A stretch of 64,000 nucleotides of DNA, from positions 62,001 through 126,000 of the forward strand of contig NZ_LBDA02000034.1 in the NCBI RefSeq assembly GCF_000980885.2, read 5' to 3'. A program made the position numbers and the translations under genes. Below are positions 1 through 8,319 of the stretch, in pieces. The notes below the pieces were generated by a model. That model was not told the origin of the DNA and did not search any database. It saw only the letters and a program-made list of their open reading frames with translations. The stretch comes from Streptomyces malaysiense (GTDB lineage: Bacteria > Actinomycetota > Actinomycetes > Streptomycetales > Streptomycetaceae). Each line of letters starts with the position of its first letter. The first letter of the stretch is position 1.

Positions 1-830
1 CGGTGGGGGCGGCCGAGCCGTTCCGGACCAGGGTGCTCAGCGTGCCCGGGATCGGGGAGGGTGCCGCCGGGCGGCGTTCCCGGGCGCGGACCGAGCACGG
101 GCGGACCACCGGGGCGCGGCGGCCGCGGGGCGCGCTGACCAAGCTGCACCTGGCGGCGACCGTGCGGGCGGCGGCGCCGCACCAGCGGGCGCGCGGCCGG
201 TCCGGGCCCGGACTGGTGATCCGCCGGGACGATCTGCGCCAGGCCGACCGGGAGGGACGCGAGGGCAATCTCGTGCTGTTCGTCGTGGACGCCTCGGGGT
301 CGATGGCGGCCCGGCAGCGGATGGGCGCGGTGAAGGGCGCCGTGCTGTCGCTGCTGCTCGACGCCTACCAGCGGCGGGACAAGGTGGGCCTGGTGACCTT
401 CCGGGGTTCCGGCGCGGACGTGGCGCTGCCCCCGACGTCCTCGGTCGACGCGGCCGCGGCGCGGCTGGAGTCGCTGCCGACGGGCGGCCGCACCCCGCTC
501 GCGGCCGGGCTGCTCAAGGCGCACGAGGTGCTGCGGGTGGAGCGGCTGCGCGATCCGGCGCGGCGGGCGCTGGTGGTCGTCGTCACCGACGGCCGGGCCA
601 CGGGCGGCCCCGAGCCGGTCGCGCTCGCGGGACGGGCGGCACGGCTGTTCGCGGCCGGAAAGGTCGCCTCGGTCGTCGTGGACTGCGAGTCGGGGCCGGT
701 GCGGCTCGGGCTCGCCGGGCAGCTCGCGGGTGAACTCGCGGGCACGGCGGTCACGTTGGACGAGCTGCGGGCGGACTCGATCGCCGGGCTGGTGCGGGAT
801 GTGCAGGGGACGTCGAGGAGGGCAGCGTAA
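1..830 (+). CDS. VWA-domain cobaltochelatase subunit, C-terminal part (partial)
   Basis: This is the 3' part of a gene that begins before the window. The visible ~275 residues carry a von Willebrand A domain with a MIDAS metal site (VVDASGSMA near residue 96, then GGRTPLAAG). An Arg/Gly/Pro-rich linker precedes it, as in the fused ChlI/ChlD-type chelatase proteins of actinobacteria. Such proteins act with CobN to insert cobalt into hydrogenobyrinic acid a,c-diamide; this is family knowledge. The stop codon overlaps the next start (TAATG), so it is translationally coupled to cobO and belongs to the cobalamin operon. The AAA+ half lies upstream and cannot be seen. Confidence 0.85.
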   Translation, partial: VGAAEPFRTRVLSVPGIGEGAAGRRSRARTEHGRTTGARRPRGALTKLHLAATVRAAAPHQRARGRSGPGLVIRRDDLRQADREGREGNLVLFVVDASGSMAARQRMGAVKGAVLSLLLDAYQRRDKVGLVTFRGSGADVALPPTSSVDAAAARLESLPTGGRTPLAAGLLKAHEVLRVERLRDPARRALVVVVTDGRATGGPEPVALAGRAARLFAAGKVASVVVDCESGPVRLGLAGQLAGELAGTAVTLDELRADSIAGLVRDVQGTSRRAA

Positions 831-1429
831 TGCCGCAGGGACAGCCGAGTGTCGTGCCGGACGACGGTCTGACGACCCGTCAGCGTCGTAACCGGCCGCT
901 GGTCGTGGTGCACACGGGGGCCGGCAAGGGGAAGTCCACCGCCGCGTTCGGGCTCGCGCTGCGGGCCTGGAACCAGGGGTGGCCCATCGGGGTGTTCCAG
1001 TTCGTCAAGTCGGCGAAGTGGAAGGTCGGCGAGGAGAACGCGCTGCGCGTGCTCGGCGCCTCCGGCGAGGGCGGGAGCGTCGACTGGCACAAGATGGGCG
1101 AGGGCTGGTCCTGGGTGCAGCGGGACGCGCAGATGGACAACGAGGAGAAGGCGCGGGAGGGCTGGGAGCAGGTCAAGCGGGACCTGGCGGCCGAGGCGTA
1201 CCGGCTCTACGTCCTCGACGAGTTCGCGTATCCGATGCACTGGGGCTGGGTGGACACCGACGAGGTCGTGGAGGTGCTGCGCGGCCGTCCCGGTACCCAG
1301 CACGTGGTGATCACCGGGCGGAACGCGCCCCGGAAGCTGCTGGACCTCGCGGATCTCGTCACCGACATGTCCAAGGTCAAGCACCCCATGGACGCGGGCC
1401 AGAAGGGCCAGAAGGGCATCGAGTGGTGA
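830..1429 (+). CDS. cobO: cob(I)yrinic acid a,c-diamide adenosyltransferase
   Basis: This 199-aa protein transfers the adenosyl group of ATP to Co(I) corrinoids in the cytoplasm. The P-loop GAGKGKSTAAFG sits at residues 30-41. It is followed by the CobA/CobO-family stretches GVFQFVKSAKW and LYVLDEFAYPMHWGWV, and by VVITGRNAP. The length is normal for the family. The ATG shares one base with the upstream stop (TAATG), and its own TGA overlaps the GTG of the next gene, so translation is coupled on both sides. Confidence 0.95.
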   Translation: MPQGQPSVVPDDGLTTRQRRNRPLVVVHTGAGKGKSTAAFGLALRAWNQGWPIGVFQFVKSAKWKVGEENALRVLGASGEGGSVDWHKMGEGWSWVQRDAQMDNEEKAREGWEQVKRDLAAEAYRLYVLDEFAYPMHWGWVDTDEVVEVLRGRPGTQHVVITGRNAPRKLLDLADLVTDMSKVKHPMDAGQKGQKGIEW

Positions 1430-2802
1430 CACCGTCGACGCCCCGGCTGGTCGTCGCCGCGCCCTCCTCGGGCAGCGGCAAGACCACCGTGGCCACGGGG
1501 CTGATGGCCGCGTTCGCCGCGCGGGGGCTCGCCGTGTCCCCGCACAAGGTCGGGCCGGACTACATCGACCCCGGGTATCACGCGCTCGCGACCGGGCGGG
1601 CGGGGCGGAACCTGGACGCGTACCTGTGCGGGCCGGAGCTGATCGCTCCGCTGTTCCTGCACGGGGCGCGGGGGTGTGACATCGCCGTGGTCGAAGGCGT
1701 GATGGGGCTGTACGACGGCGCGGCCCGGGAGGGCGAGCTGGCGTCCACCGCGCAGGTGGCGAAGCTGCTGGGGGCTCCGGTGGTGCTGGTGGTGGACGCG
1801 TCCTCGCAGTCGCGGTCGGTGGCGGCGCTGGTGCACGGATTCGTGTCGTGGGATCCGGAGGTGCGGATCGGGGGCGTGATCCTGAACAAGGTGGGGTCCG
1901 AACGGCACGAGGAGCTGCTGCGGGAGGCGCTGGAGTCCGTGGGGGTGCCGGTGCTGGGCGCGCTACGGCGGGCCCGGCCGGTGGAGACGCCGTCCCGGCA
2001 CCTGGGGCTGGTGCCGGCGGCCGAGCGGCACGGTGTCGCGGTGGACGCCGTGTCGGAGATGGCGGCGCTGGTGTCCCGCGGCTGCGACCTGCCCGCGCTG
2101 GAGAGGCTGGCGCGGGCCGCGGGTCCGGTACCCGGGGACGGCGCTTGCTGGACCCCCGGCCCGCCCGTCACCCGGGAGCACCCGTCCCGGCCGGCCAGAA
2201 GGCCCAGGATCGCCGTCGCCGGCGGCCCCGCCTTCACCTTCTCCTACGCGGAGCACGCCGAACTCCTCACCGCCGCCGGGGCCGAGGTCGTCACCTTCGA
2301 TCCGGTCCGCGACGAGGAGCTGCCCGACGGCACCGCCGGGCTGGTCGTCGGCGGCGGCTTCCCCGAGGTGTACGCCGCCGAGCTGTCCGCCAACGAGCCG
2401 CTGCGGAAGGCCGTGTCCGAACTGGCGCTGTCCGGGGCCCCGGTGGCCGCCGAGTGCGCCGGGCTCCTCTATCTCTGCCGGGAGCTGGACGGCAGTCCCA
2501 TGTGCGGGGTGCTGGACGCCACCGCGCGGATGGCGCGGCGGCTCACGCTCGGGTACCGCGACGCCGTGGCCGTCGGGGACAGCGTGCTGGCCGCCGCCGG
2601 GACCCGGATGCGGGGGCACGAGTTCCATCGCACCGTGGTCGAGCCGGGGGCCGGTGCCGCGCCCGCCTGGGGGATCCGGGGCCGGGAGCGGCGGGTCGAG
2701 GGTTTTGTACAGCGGGGTGTGCACGCGAGCTATCTGCACACGCACTGGGCGTCCGAGCCCGGTGTCGCCCGTCGGTTCGTGGAGAGGTGCCGGACGTCAT
2801 GA
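1426..2802 (+). CDS. cobB: cobyrinate / hydrogenobyrinate a,c-diamide synthase
   Basis: This 458-aa glutamine-dependent amidotransferase amidates the a and c side chains of the corrin ring (CbiA/CobB family). The N-terminal ATP-binding domain has a P-loop, APSSGSGKTTVATG, at residues ~12-25, and KVGPDYIDPGYH follows. A C-terminal class I glutamine amidotransferase domain carries the nucleophile Cys in VAAECAGLLYLC. GTG at 1426 is chosen because it overlaps the cobO stop (GTGA) and directly precedes the P-loop. The open frame extends upstream but would bury cobO. The 3' end overlaps cobI by ATGA. Confidence 0.95.
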   Translation: MTPSTPRLVVAAPSSGSGKTTVATGLMAAFAARGLAVSPHKVGPDYIDPGYHALATGRAGRNLDAYLCGPELIAPLFLHGARGCDIAVVEGVMGLYDGAAREGELASTAQVAKLLGAPVVLVVDASSQSRSVAALVHGFVSWDPEVRIGGVILNKVGSERHEELLREALESVGVPVLGALRRARPVETPSRHLGLVPAAERHGVAVDAVSEMAALVSRGCDLPALERLARAAGPVPGDGACWTPGPPVTREHPSRPARRPRIAVAGGPAFTFSYAEHAELLTAAGAEVVTFDPVRDEELPDGTAGLVVGGGFPEVYAAELSANEPLRKAVSELALSGAPVAAECAGLLYLCRELDGSPMCGVLDATARMARRLTLGYRDAVAVGDSVLAAAGTRMRGHEFHRTVVEPGAGAAPAWGIRGRERRVEGFVQRGVHASYLHTHWASEPGVARRFVERCRTS

Positions 2803-3530
2803 GCAGCAGGCTGATCGGTGTCGGGGTCGGCCCCGGGGACCCGGAGCTGGTGACCGTGAAGGGAGTCAACGCGCTGCGGGCGGCCGAGGTGGTCGTCGTA
2901 CCCGTGATGGACAGCGGTGAGCGCGGGCGGGCCGAGGCGACCGTGGCGCACTACGTGTCCGGGGAGAAGATCGTCCGTGTGGTGTTCGCGCTGAACGAGC
3001 GGTCCGACCGGGGGCGCCGGGAGGCCGCCTGGGACGCGGCGGGCGCACGGGTCGCGGAGCTGCTGGGGCGGCACGGCTCGGTAGCGTTCGCCACCATCGG
3101 GGACCCGAACGTCTATTCGACGTTCACCTATCTCGCGCAGACCATCGCGGAGCTGGTGCCCGGGGTCGTCGTGGAGAGCGTGCCGGGGATCACGGCCATG
3201 CAGGATCTCGCGGCGCGCTCCGGTGCCGTGCTGACCGAGGGCACCGAGCCGCTGACGCTGGTGCCGGTGACGGCGGGCGCGGCGGTGCTGGAGGAGGCGC
3301 TGGCCGGGCCGGGAACGGTCGTGGCGTACAAGTTCGGACGGCAGGCCGCCGAGGTCGCCGGGGCGCTGGCGCGGGCCGGCCGGCTCGACGACGCGGTGTG
3401 GGGCTCGGCGCTGGGGCTGCCGGAGGAGTCGGTGCGCCCGGCGGCGGAGCTGGACGGCTCGCCACTGCCGTACCTGTCGACGCTGATCGCGCCGCCGCGG
3501 CGGGACGGCGGGCGGGGCGGGAAGTTGTGA
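2799..3530 (+). CDS. cobI: precorrin-2 C20-methyltransferase
   Basis: This 243-aa SAM-dependent tetrapyrrole methylase adds the C20 methyl group to precorrin-2 (or its cobalt form). The glycine-rich SAM loop GVGVGPGDPELVTVKG lies at residues ~6-21. FATIGDPNVYSTFTYL and VESVPGITAMQDLAA are typical of the CobI/CbiL branch. The ATG is in a 4-base ATGA overlap with the preceding gene. The C-terminal tail is Gly/Arg rich. It is the last gene before the antisense transporter, with 23 bp between the convergent ends. Confidence 0.93.
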   Translation: MSSRLIGVGVGPGDPELVTVKGVNALRAAEVVVVPVMDSGERGRAEATVAHYVSGEKIVRVVFALNERSDRGRREAAWDAAGARVAELLGRHGSVAFATIGDPNVYSTFTYLAQTIAELVPGVVVESVPGITAMQDLAARSGAVLTEGTEPLTLVPVTAGAAVLEEALAGPGTVVAYKFGRQAAEVAGALARAGRLDDAVWGSALGLPEESVRPAAELDGSPLPYLSTLIAPPRRDGGRGGKL

Positions 3531-3553
3531 ACGGTGCGCGGCGGCCGGCGCGG

Positions 3554-4285
3554 TCAGCCGGAGATGCCGACCACCAGCCAGATGAACGCGGCCCCGGCCA
3601 CCGTGCACAGCAGGGTGGAGCGGGCGGGGTGCTCGTGATGGGCCTCGGGCAGGATCTCGGCGGCGGCGAGGTAGAGCAGGACGCCGCCGAAGAGTCCGAG
3701 GTAGCCGCCGAGCACCGGTTCGGGGATGTGGAAGAAGACGGTCGACAGCGCGCCCAGCAGGGGGGCGCAGGCGTCCGCGACCAGCATCCCGATGGCTCGG
3801 CGGCGGGCGTTGCCGTACAGGCTGGTGATGGTGAAGGTGTTGAAGCCGTCGGCGAAGTCATGGGCGATCACGGCGAGCGCGACGGCCGTGCCCATGCCGC
3901 TGCCGACCTGGAAGGCGGCACCGATGGCGACGCCGTCCATGGCGCTGTGGCCCACCATCGCGCCCGCCGCGGTGAGGCCCACCTCGGGCGCCCGGTGATG
4001 GTCGTGCTCGTCCCCGCCGTGGGCGGCCTGGCGGGCCGCGAGGGTGCGTTCCACGAGGTGGGCGAGGAGGAAACCGGCCACGAACAGCAGCAGGGCCGCG
4101 GGTACGCCGAAGATCTCGCGGTCGGCGGCGCGCAGCGCCTCCGGCAGCAGGTCGAGGCCGACCACGCCCAGCATCAGACCGCCGGCGAGTCCCAGGACGA
4201 GATGCCGTCGGTCGGTCACCCGCTGAGCCGTCCAGCCGCCGGCCAGCGTCATCAGGAACGCGCCGAGCGCGACGAAGACCGCCAT
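3554..4285 (-). CDS. ZIP-family divalent metal transporter
   Basis: This membrane protein of ~243 aa has about eight hydrophobic helices and a His/Asp-rich cytoplasmic loop (HGGDEHDHHRAPE). It also has the metal-translocating ZIP motifs HSAMDGVAIGAAF and HDFADGFNTF. ZIP proteins import Zn, Fe, Mn or Co; which metal it takes cannot be read from sequence. It lies antisense inside the cobalamin cluster, which makes cobalt supply an attractive inference, but zinc is equally possible. An ATG at 4285 or a GTG two codons earlier (4291) could start it. Confidence 0.85.
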   Translation of the reverse strand: MAVFVALGAFLMTLAGGWTAQRVTDRRHLVLGLAGGLMLGVVGLDLLPEALRAADREIFGVPAALLLFVAGFLLAHLVERTLAARQAAHGGDEHDHHRAPEVGLTAAGAMVGHSAMDGVAIGAAFQVGSGMGTAVALAVIAHDFADGFNTFTITSLYGNARRRAIGMLVADACAPLLGALSTVFFHIPEPVLGGYLGLFGGVLLYLAAAEILPEAHHEHPARSTLLCTVAGAAFIWLVVGISG

Positions 4286-4303
4286 AGGCACTTGCTATCC
4301 GAT

Positions 4304-4315
4304 GAAGGCGCCTTC
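4304..4315. promoter_or_regulatory. 12-bp palindrome in the divergent ZIP/cobM promoter region
   Basis: GAAGGCGCCTTC is a perfect palindrome 19 bp upstream of the ZIP start and ~90 bp upstream of cobM. It could bind a dimeric regulator of one or both genes. I see no Zur-type AT-rich box and no cobalamin riboswitch core in the 119-bp gap. Confidence 0.3.
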
Positions 4316-4404
4316 GCGCACATCGGGCACCTCGCATATCACCGCGCATCCTGACATTTCACCCCGCTACTGCCGTGTGCTTTCCGTACGAGAGGACTTT
4401 TCCG

Positions 4405-5247
4405 ATGGCCGACGCCCTCACAGACACGCCCACCGAGGCACCCCTCGGGAAGGTGACCATCGTCGGAGCGGGCCCCGGCGCCGCCGACCTGCTGACGTTC
4501 CGGGCCGCGCGGGCGATCGCCGAGGCGGACGTGGTGATCTGGGCGGCGAGCCTGGTGCGGGCGGAGGTGCTGGAGCACGCGCGCGCGGACGCGGAGGTCC
4601 TGGACTCGGCGGCCATGTCCCTGGAGCAGGTGGTCGCGGTCTACGCGCGGGCCCGCGCCGAGGGCCTGAAGGTGGCGCGGATCCACTCCGGCGATCCGGC
4701 GCTGTGGGGCGGCACCCAGGAGCAGCTCGACCGGTGCGCGGAGATCGGCATCGCCACCGAGGTGGTGCCCGGGGTGTCGTCCTTCTCCGCGGTGGCCGCC
4801 CTCGCACAGCGCGAGCTGACCGTCCCCGAGGTCGCGCAGTCCGTCGTCCTCACCCGGCTCGGCGGCGGCAAGACGCCGATGCCGCCCGGCGAGGAGGTGC
4901 GCGAGTTCGCCCGGCACGGCACCACGATGGCGGTCTTCCTGTCGGCGGCGCGCAGCGGTCAGCTGGTGCGGGAGCTGCTGGAGGGCGGCTATCCGACGTC
5001 CACGCCGGTGATCGTCGCCCACCAGGCGACCTGGCCGGAGGAACTGGTCGTGCGGTGCACGCTCGGCACGCTGGAGGAGACGGTCAAGGAGCACCGGCTC
5101 TGGAAGCACACGCTGTTCCTGGTCGGCCCCGCGCTGGCCGCGGAGGGCACCCGCTCGCACCTCTACCACCCCGGGCACTTCCACGGCTTCCGCAAGGCCG
5201 ACCCGCAGGCCCGGCGGGAGCTGCGCGAGCGGGGGGCGGGCAGGTGA
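4405..5247 (+). CDS. cobM: precorrin-4 C11-methyltransferase
   Basis: This 280-aa tetrapyrrole methylase (CobM/CbiF) methylates C11 of the corrin precursor. Its SAM loop is VTIVGAGPGAADLLTF (residues ~17-32), followed by ARIHSGDPALWGGTQEQ and VVPGVSSFSAVAALAQ. ATG 4405 is preceded by AGAGGA (4391-4396) at good spacing. The in-frame upstream ATG lacks one. Its stop overlaps the start of cobL (GTGA), so it heads the second half of the cobalamin cluster, probably from its own promoter in the gap after the ZIP gene. Confidence 0.94.
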   Translation: MADALTDTPTEAPLGKVTIVGAGPGAADLLTFRAARAIAEADVVIWAASLVRAEVLEHARADAEVLDSAAMSLEQVVAVYARARAEGLKVARIHSGDPALWGGTQEQLDRCAEIGIATEVVPGVSSFSAVAALAQRELTVPEVAQSVVLTRLGGGKTPMPPGEEVREFARHGTTMAVFLSAARSGQLVRELLEGGYPTSTPVIVAHQATWPEELVVRCTLGTLEETVKEHRLWKHTLFLVGPALAAEGTRSHLYHPGHFHGFRKADPQARRELRERGAGR

Positions 5248-6482
5248 TCACGGTCGTCGGCACGGGGACGGGGACGCCGCTCGCCGAGGACGTCGCGGCG
5301 GGCGCCGCGCTCGTCGTCGGCGGGCGCCGGCACCTGGACTCGGTGCGGCTGCCCGCCGGCGCCGAACGGGTCGTGCTCGGGCCGCTGGCGCCCGCGCTGG
5401 ACACCATCGCCGGGTACGTCGGCAAGGAGCTGCCGGTGCTGGTGCTGGCCTCCGGGGACCCCGGCTTCTTCGGGATCGTCCGGGTGCTGGCCGAGCGCTT
5501 CGGGCCCGAGCGGCTGTCGGTACGGCCCGGGGTCTCCTCGGTGGCCGCCGCGTTCGCCCGGCTCGGGCTGCCCTGGGACGACGCGCTCGTGGTCAGCGCG
5601 CACGGCAGGGACCTGCGCACCGCCGTGAACGTCTGCCGCGCCCGTCCGAAGGTCGCCGTGCTCACGGGTCCGGGCTCGGGCCCGGCCGAACTGGGCGCCG
5701 CGCTCGCCGGCCGCGACCGGACCCTCGTCGTGGCCACCGCGCTCGGCGACCCGGAGCGGGAACGGCTGGACCGGGTGACGCCCGCGCAGGCCGCGGCACG
5801 GGACTGGGGCACGGCGGTGAGCGTGGTGCTGTGCCTGGCGGAGCCCTCGGCACCCGGTCCGCCGCGCACCGTCGCGGGGGTTCCCGCCGGTCCGGCCCGA
5901 TGGGCCCTGGAGGAAACCGGGTTCGCCCACCGCGACTCCATGATCACCAAGTTCGAGGTGCGCGCGCTCGCGCTGGCGCGGATCGGGCCGCGGCTCGGGG
6001 ATCTGGTGTGGGACGTGGGCGCCGGGTCCGGCTCGGTCGCGGTGGAGTGCGCGCGGCTCGGCGCGGCCGTCGTCGCGGTCGAGAAGGCCGCGGAGGGTGT
6101 CGACCGGATCCGGGAGAACGCCCGCGCCCATGGCGTCGGGGTGGACGTGGTGCACGGCACCGCGCCCGACGCGCTGGCCGCACTGGCCGACGACCCGGAC
6201 GCCGTGTTCATCGGCGGCGGGGGGCGCGAGCTGCCCGCCGTCATCCGGGCGTGCGCGCTGCGTGCGCGCCGGTCCGTGGTGGTGGCCCTGGCCGCCCTGG
6301 ACCGGGTGCCCGCGGCCCGCGAGGCGCTGACCGGCGCCGGGTTCGGCTGCGACGGGGTGCTGCTCCAGTCCTCGCGGCTCGCCCCGCTGCCGGGTGCGGT
6401 GACCCGGCTCGCGGCCACCAACCCGGTGTTTCTGCTCTGGGGCGTCAGAACCCCCGTTCCCATCGAAGGAGTTGACCAGTGA
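5244..6482 (+). CDS. cobL: precorrin-6Y C5,15-methyltransferase (decarboxylating), CbiE-CbiT fusion
   Basis: This 412-aa bifunctional enzyme methylates C5 and C15 and decarboxylates the acetate side chain. The N-terminal half (~1-205) is a CbiE-type tetrapyrrole methylase (LVLASGDPGFFGIVR, RPGVSSVAAAFARLG). The C-terminal half (~210-412) is a Rossmann methyltransferase of the CbiT type with SAM motif VWDVGAGSGSVAVECA. GTG 5244 is in the GTGA overlap with cobM. The 3' end overlaps the next gene in the same way. The fusion is the usual CobL arrangement. Confidence 0.94.
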   Translation: MITVVGTGTGTPLAEDVAAGAALVVGGRRHLDSVRLPAGAERVVLGPLAPALDTIAGYVGKELPVLVLASGDPGFFGIVRVLAERFGPERLSVRPGVSSVAAAFARLGLPWDDALVVSAHGRDLRTAVNVCRARPKVAVLTGPGSGPAELGAALAGRDRTLVVATALGDPERERLDRVTPAQAAARDWGTAVSVVLCLAEPSAPGPPRTVAGVPAGPARWALEETGFAHRDSMITKFEVRALALARIGPRLGDLVWDVGAGSGSVAVECARLGAAVVAVEKAAEGVDRIRENARAHGVGVDVVHGTAPDALAALADDPDAVFIGGGGRELPAVIRACALRARRSVVVALAALDRVPAAREALTGAGFGCDGVLLQSSRLAPLPGAVTRLAATNPVFLLWGVRTPVPIEGVDQ

Positions 6483-8173
6483 TCGGCCTGATTTCCGCCA
6501 CCGCGGCGGGGGCGTCGGCACGGGACCGGCTGGCCGCGGCCTGGCCGGACCGTACCCGGGTGTACGAGGGCCCGGTCCCCGAGGCGGTACGGGCCGCCTT
6601 CGCCGAGTGCGAGCACCTCGTGTGCTTCCTGGCGACGGGCGCGACGGTACGGCTGCTCGCGCCGCTGCTCGCGAGCAAGGCGGCCGACCCCGGCGTGGTC
6701 TGCGTGGACGAGGGCGGCCGGTTCGCGGTGTCGCTGGTCGGCGGGCACGGCGGCGGAGCCAACGAGCTCGCCCGGGAAGTGGGTGAGCTGCTCGGCGCGG
6801 AGCCGGTGGTGACCACCGCCACGGACGCCGTGGGGCTGGCCGGTCTGGACACGCTCGGGCTGCCCTGCGAGGGCGCGGTCGCCGCCGTGTCCCGGGCCCT
6901 GCTGGACGGCGAACCGGTCGCGCTCGCGGCCGAGCTGGCGTGGCCGCTCCCCCCGCTGCCGGTGTCGCCGCAGGGGTCGTACACGATCCGGCTCACCGAC
7001 CGGGACGTCCGGCCCGGCGACCGGGAGGCGCTGCTGCGGCCGCCCTCCCTCGTCGTCGGGGTCGGCGCGTCCAGGGGCGCCCCGGTGGAAGAGGTGCTCG
7101 GGCTGATCGAGCGGACGCTGCGGGAGGCGGGGCTGTCCCCGCGGTCCGTCGCCGAACTGGCCACCGTGGACGCCAAGTCGCGGGAGCCGGGCATCCTGGG
7201 CGCCGCCGGGCGGCTGGGCGTGCCCGTGGTGACGTACTCCGCCGAGGAGCTGGCCGCGGTCGAGGTGCCCAACCCCTCGGCCGCGCCGCTCGCGGCCGTC
7301 GGCACCCCGTCGGTCGCCGAGGCGGCCGCGCTGTTCGGCGGCGGTGAACTCCTCGTCCCCAAGCGGAAGTCGGACGCCGTCCCGGCGATGGCGACCTGCG
7401 CCGTGGTGCGCAGGGCCGGGCGGGGGCGGCTCGCGGTGGTCGGGCTCGGGCCGGGCGCCCGGGATCTGCTCACCCCGCGCGCGACCGCCGAGCTGCGCCG
7501 GGCCTCGGTGCTGGTCGGGCTCGACCAGTACGTGGACCAGATCCGCGATCTGCTGCGGCCCGGCACCCGGGTGCTGGAGTCCGGGCTCGGCGCCGAGGAG
7601 GAGCGGGCCCGCACCGCGGTCGAGGAGGCCCGGCGCGGACACGCGGTGGCGCTGATCGGCAGCGGGGACGCGGGCGTGTACGCCATGGCCTCGCCCGCGC
7701 TCGCCGAGGCGTCCGACGACATCGACGTGATCGGGGTGCCCGGGGTGACGGCCGCGCTGGCCGCCGCCGCGATCCTCGGCGCGCCGCTGGGTCACGACCA
7801 TGTCTCCATCAGCCTCTCCGACCTGCACACCCCGTGGGAGGTCATCGAGCGGCGGGTGCGGGCGGCGGCCGAGGCGGATCTCGTGGTCACCTTCTACAAC
7901 CCCCGTTCCCGGGGCCGCGACTGGCAGCTGCCCAAGGCGCTCGGCATCCTCGCCGAGCACCGCGCGCCGACGACGCCCGTGGGTGTCGTGCGCAACGCCT
8001 CCCGGCCGGACGGGTCGAGCCGGCTCGCCACGCTGGCCGGGCTCGACCCGGCGAGCGTGGACATGATGACCGTCGTCACCGTGGGCAACACCGCGACCCG
8101 TACCGTCGCCGGCCGCATGGTGACCCCGCGCGGCTACCGCTGGCAGAGCGGACGTGCGGAGGAGATCCGGTGA
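6479..8173 (+). CDS. cobJ: CbiG-CobJ fusion: cobalt-precorrin-5A hydrolase / precorrin-3B C17-methyltransferase
   Basis: This 564-aa protein has two parts. Residues ~1-320 resemble CbiG, which opens the delta-lactone (CFLATGATVRLLAPLL, LVGGHGGGANELAREVG, GVGASRGAPVEEVLGLI). Residues ~325-564 are a CobJ/CbiH tetrapyrrole methylase that contracts the ring (VVGLGPGARDLLTPRA, ALIGSGDAGVYAMASPAL, VTFYNPRSRGRDWQL). GTG 6479 overlaps the cobL stop. A CbiG module belongs to the early-cobalt route, whereas the VWA chelatase at the window start belongs to late insertion. Confidence 0.93.
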   Translation: MIGLISATAAGASARDRLAAAWPDRTRVYEGPVPEAVRAAFAECEHLVCFLATGATVRLLAPLLASKAADPGVVCVDEGGRFAVSLVGGHGGGANELAREVGELLGAEPVVTTATDAVGLAGLDTLGLPCEGAVAAVSRALLDGEPVALAAELAWPLPPLPVSPQGSYTIRLTDRDVRPGDREALLRPPSLVVGVGASRGAPVEEVLGLIERTLREAGLSPRSVAELATVDAKSREPGILGAAGRLGVPVVTYSAEELAAVEVPNPSAAPLAAVGTPSVAEAAALFGGGELLVPKRKSDAVPAMATCAVVRRAGRGRLAVVGLGPGARDLLTPRATAELRRASVLVGLDQYVDQIRDLLRPGTRVLESGLGAEEERARTAVEEARRGHAVALIGSGDAGVYAMASPALAEASDDIDVIGVPGVTAALAAAAILGAPLGHDHVSISLSDLHTPWEVIERRVRAAAEADLVVTFYNPRSRGRDWQLPKALGILAEHRAPTTPVGVVRNASRPDGSSRLATLAGLDPASVDMMTVVTVGNTATRTVAGRMVTPRGYRWQSGRAEEIR

Positions 8174-8319
8174 ACCGGATCGCGCGCCCCGCCGGGCAGG
8201 GGTCCTCGCGGCGGCTGCCCGACGCGTGCGACGGGTCCGAGAAGGGCGGCTCGGCGGTCCTGGCCGCCGCCCTCGACACCTTGCCCGACCAACCGATTCC
8301 GTCCGAGGAGACACTGTGA
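8170..8319 (+). CDS. possible small ORF coupled to cobJ and cbiX (49 aa)
   Basis: This is a short frame whose GTG overlaps the cobJ stop (GTGA at 8170-8173) and whose TGA overlaps the cbiX GTG (GTGA at 8316-8319). Double 4-base coupling is the pattern of real genes in this cluster. The product (VNRIARPAGQGSSRRLPDAC...) has no feature I recognise. A good ribosome-binding site for cbiX (GAGGAG, 8305-8310) lies inside its 3' end. It may be a translated spacer that carries ribosomes to cbiX, or chance. Confidence 0.35.
   Translation: MNRIARPAGQGSSRRLPDACDGSEKGGSAVLAAALDTLPDQPIPSEETL

Noticed and set aside
4292..4404. Possible cobalamin riboswitch before cobM
   Set aside because: I looked for the conserved B12-box core and a long leader; the gap is only ~115 bp and shows no such motif.
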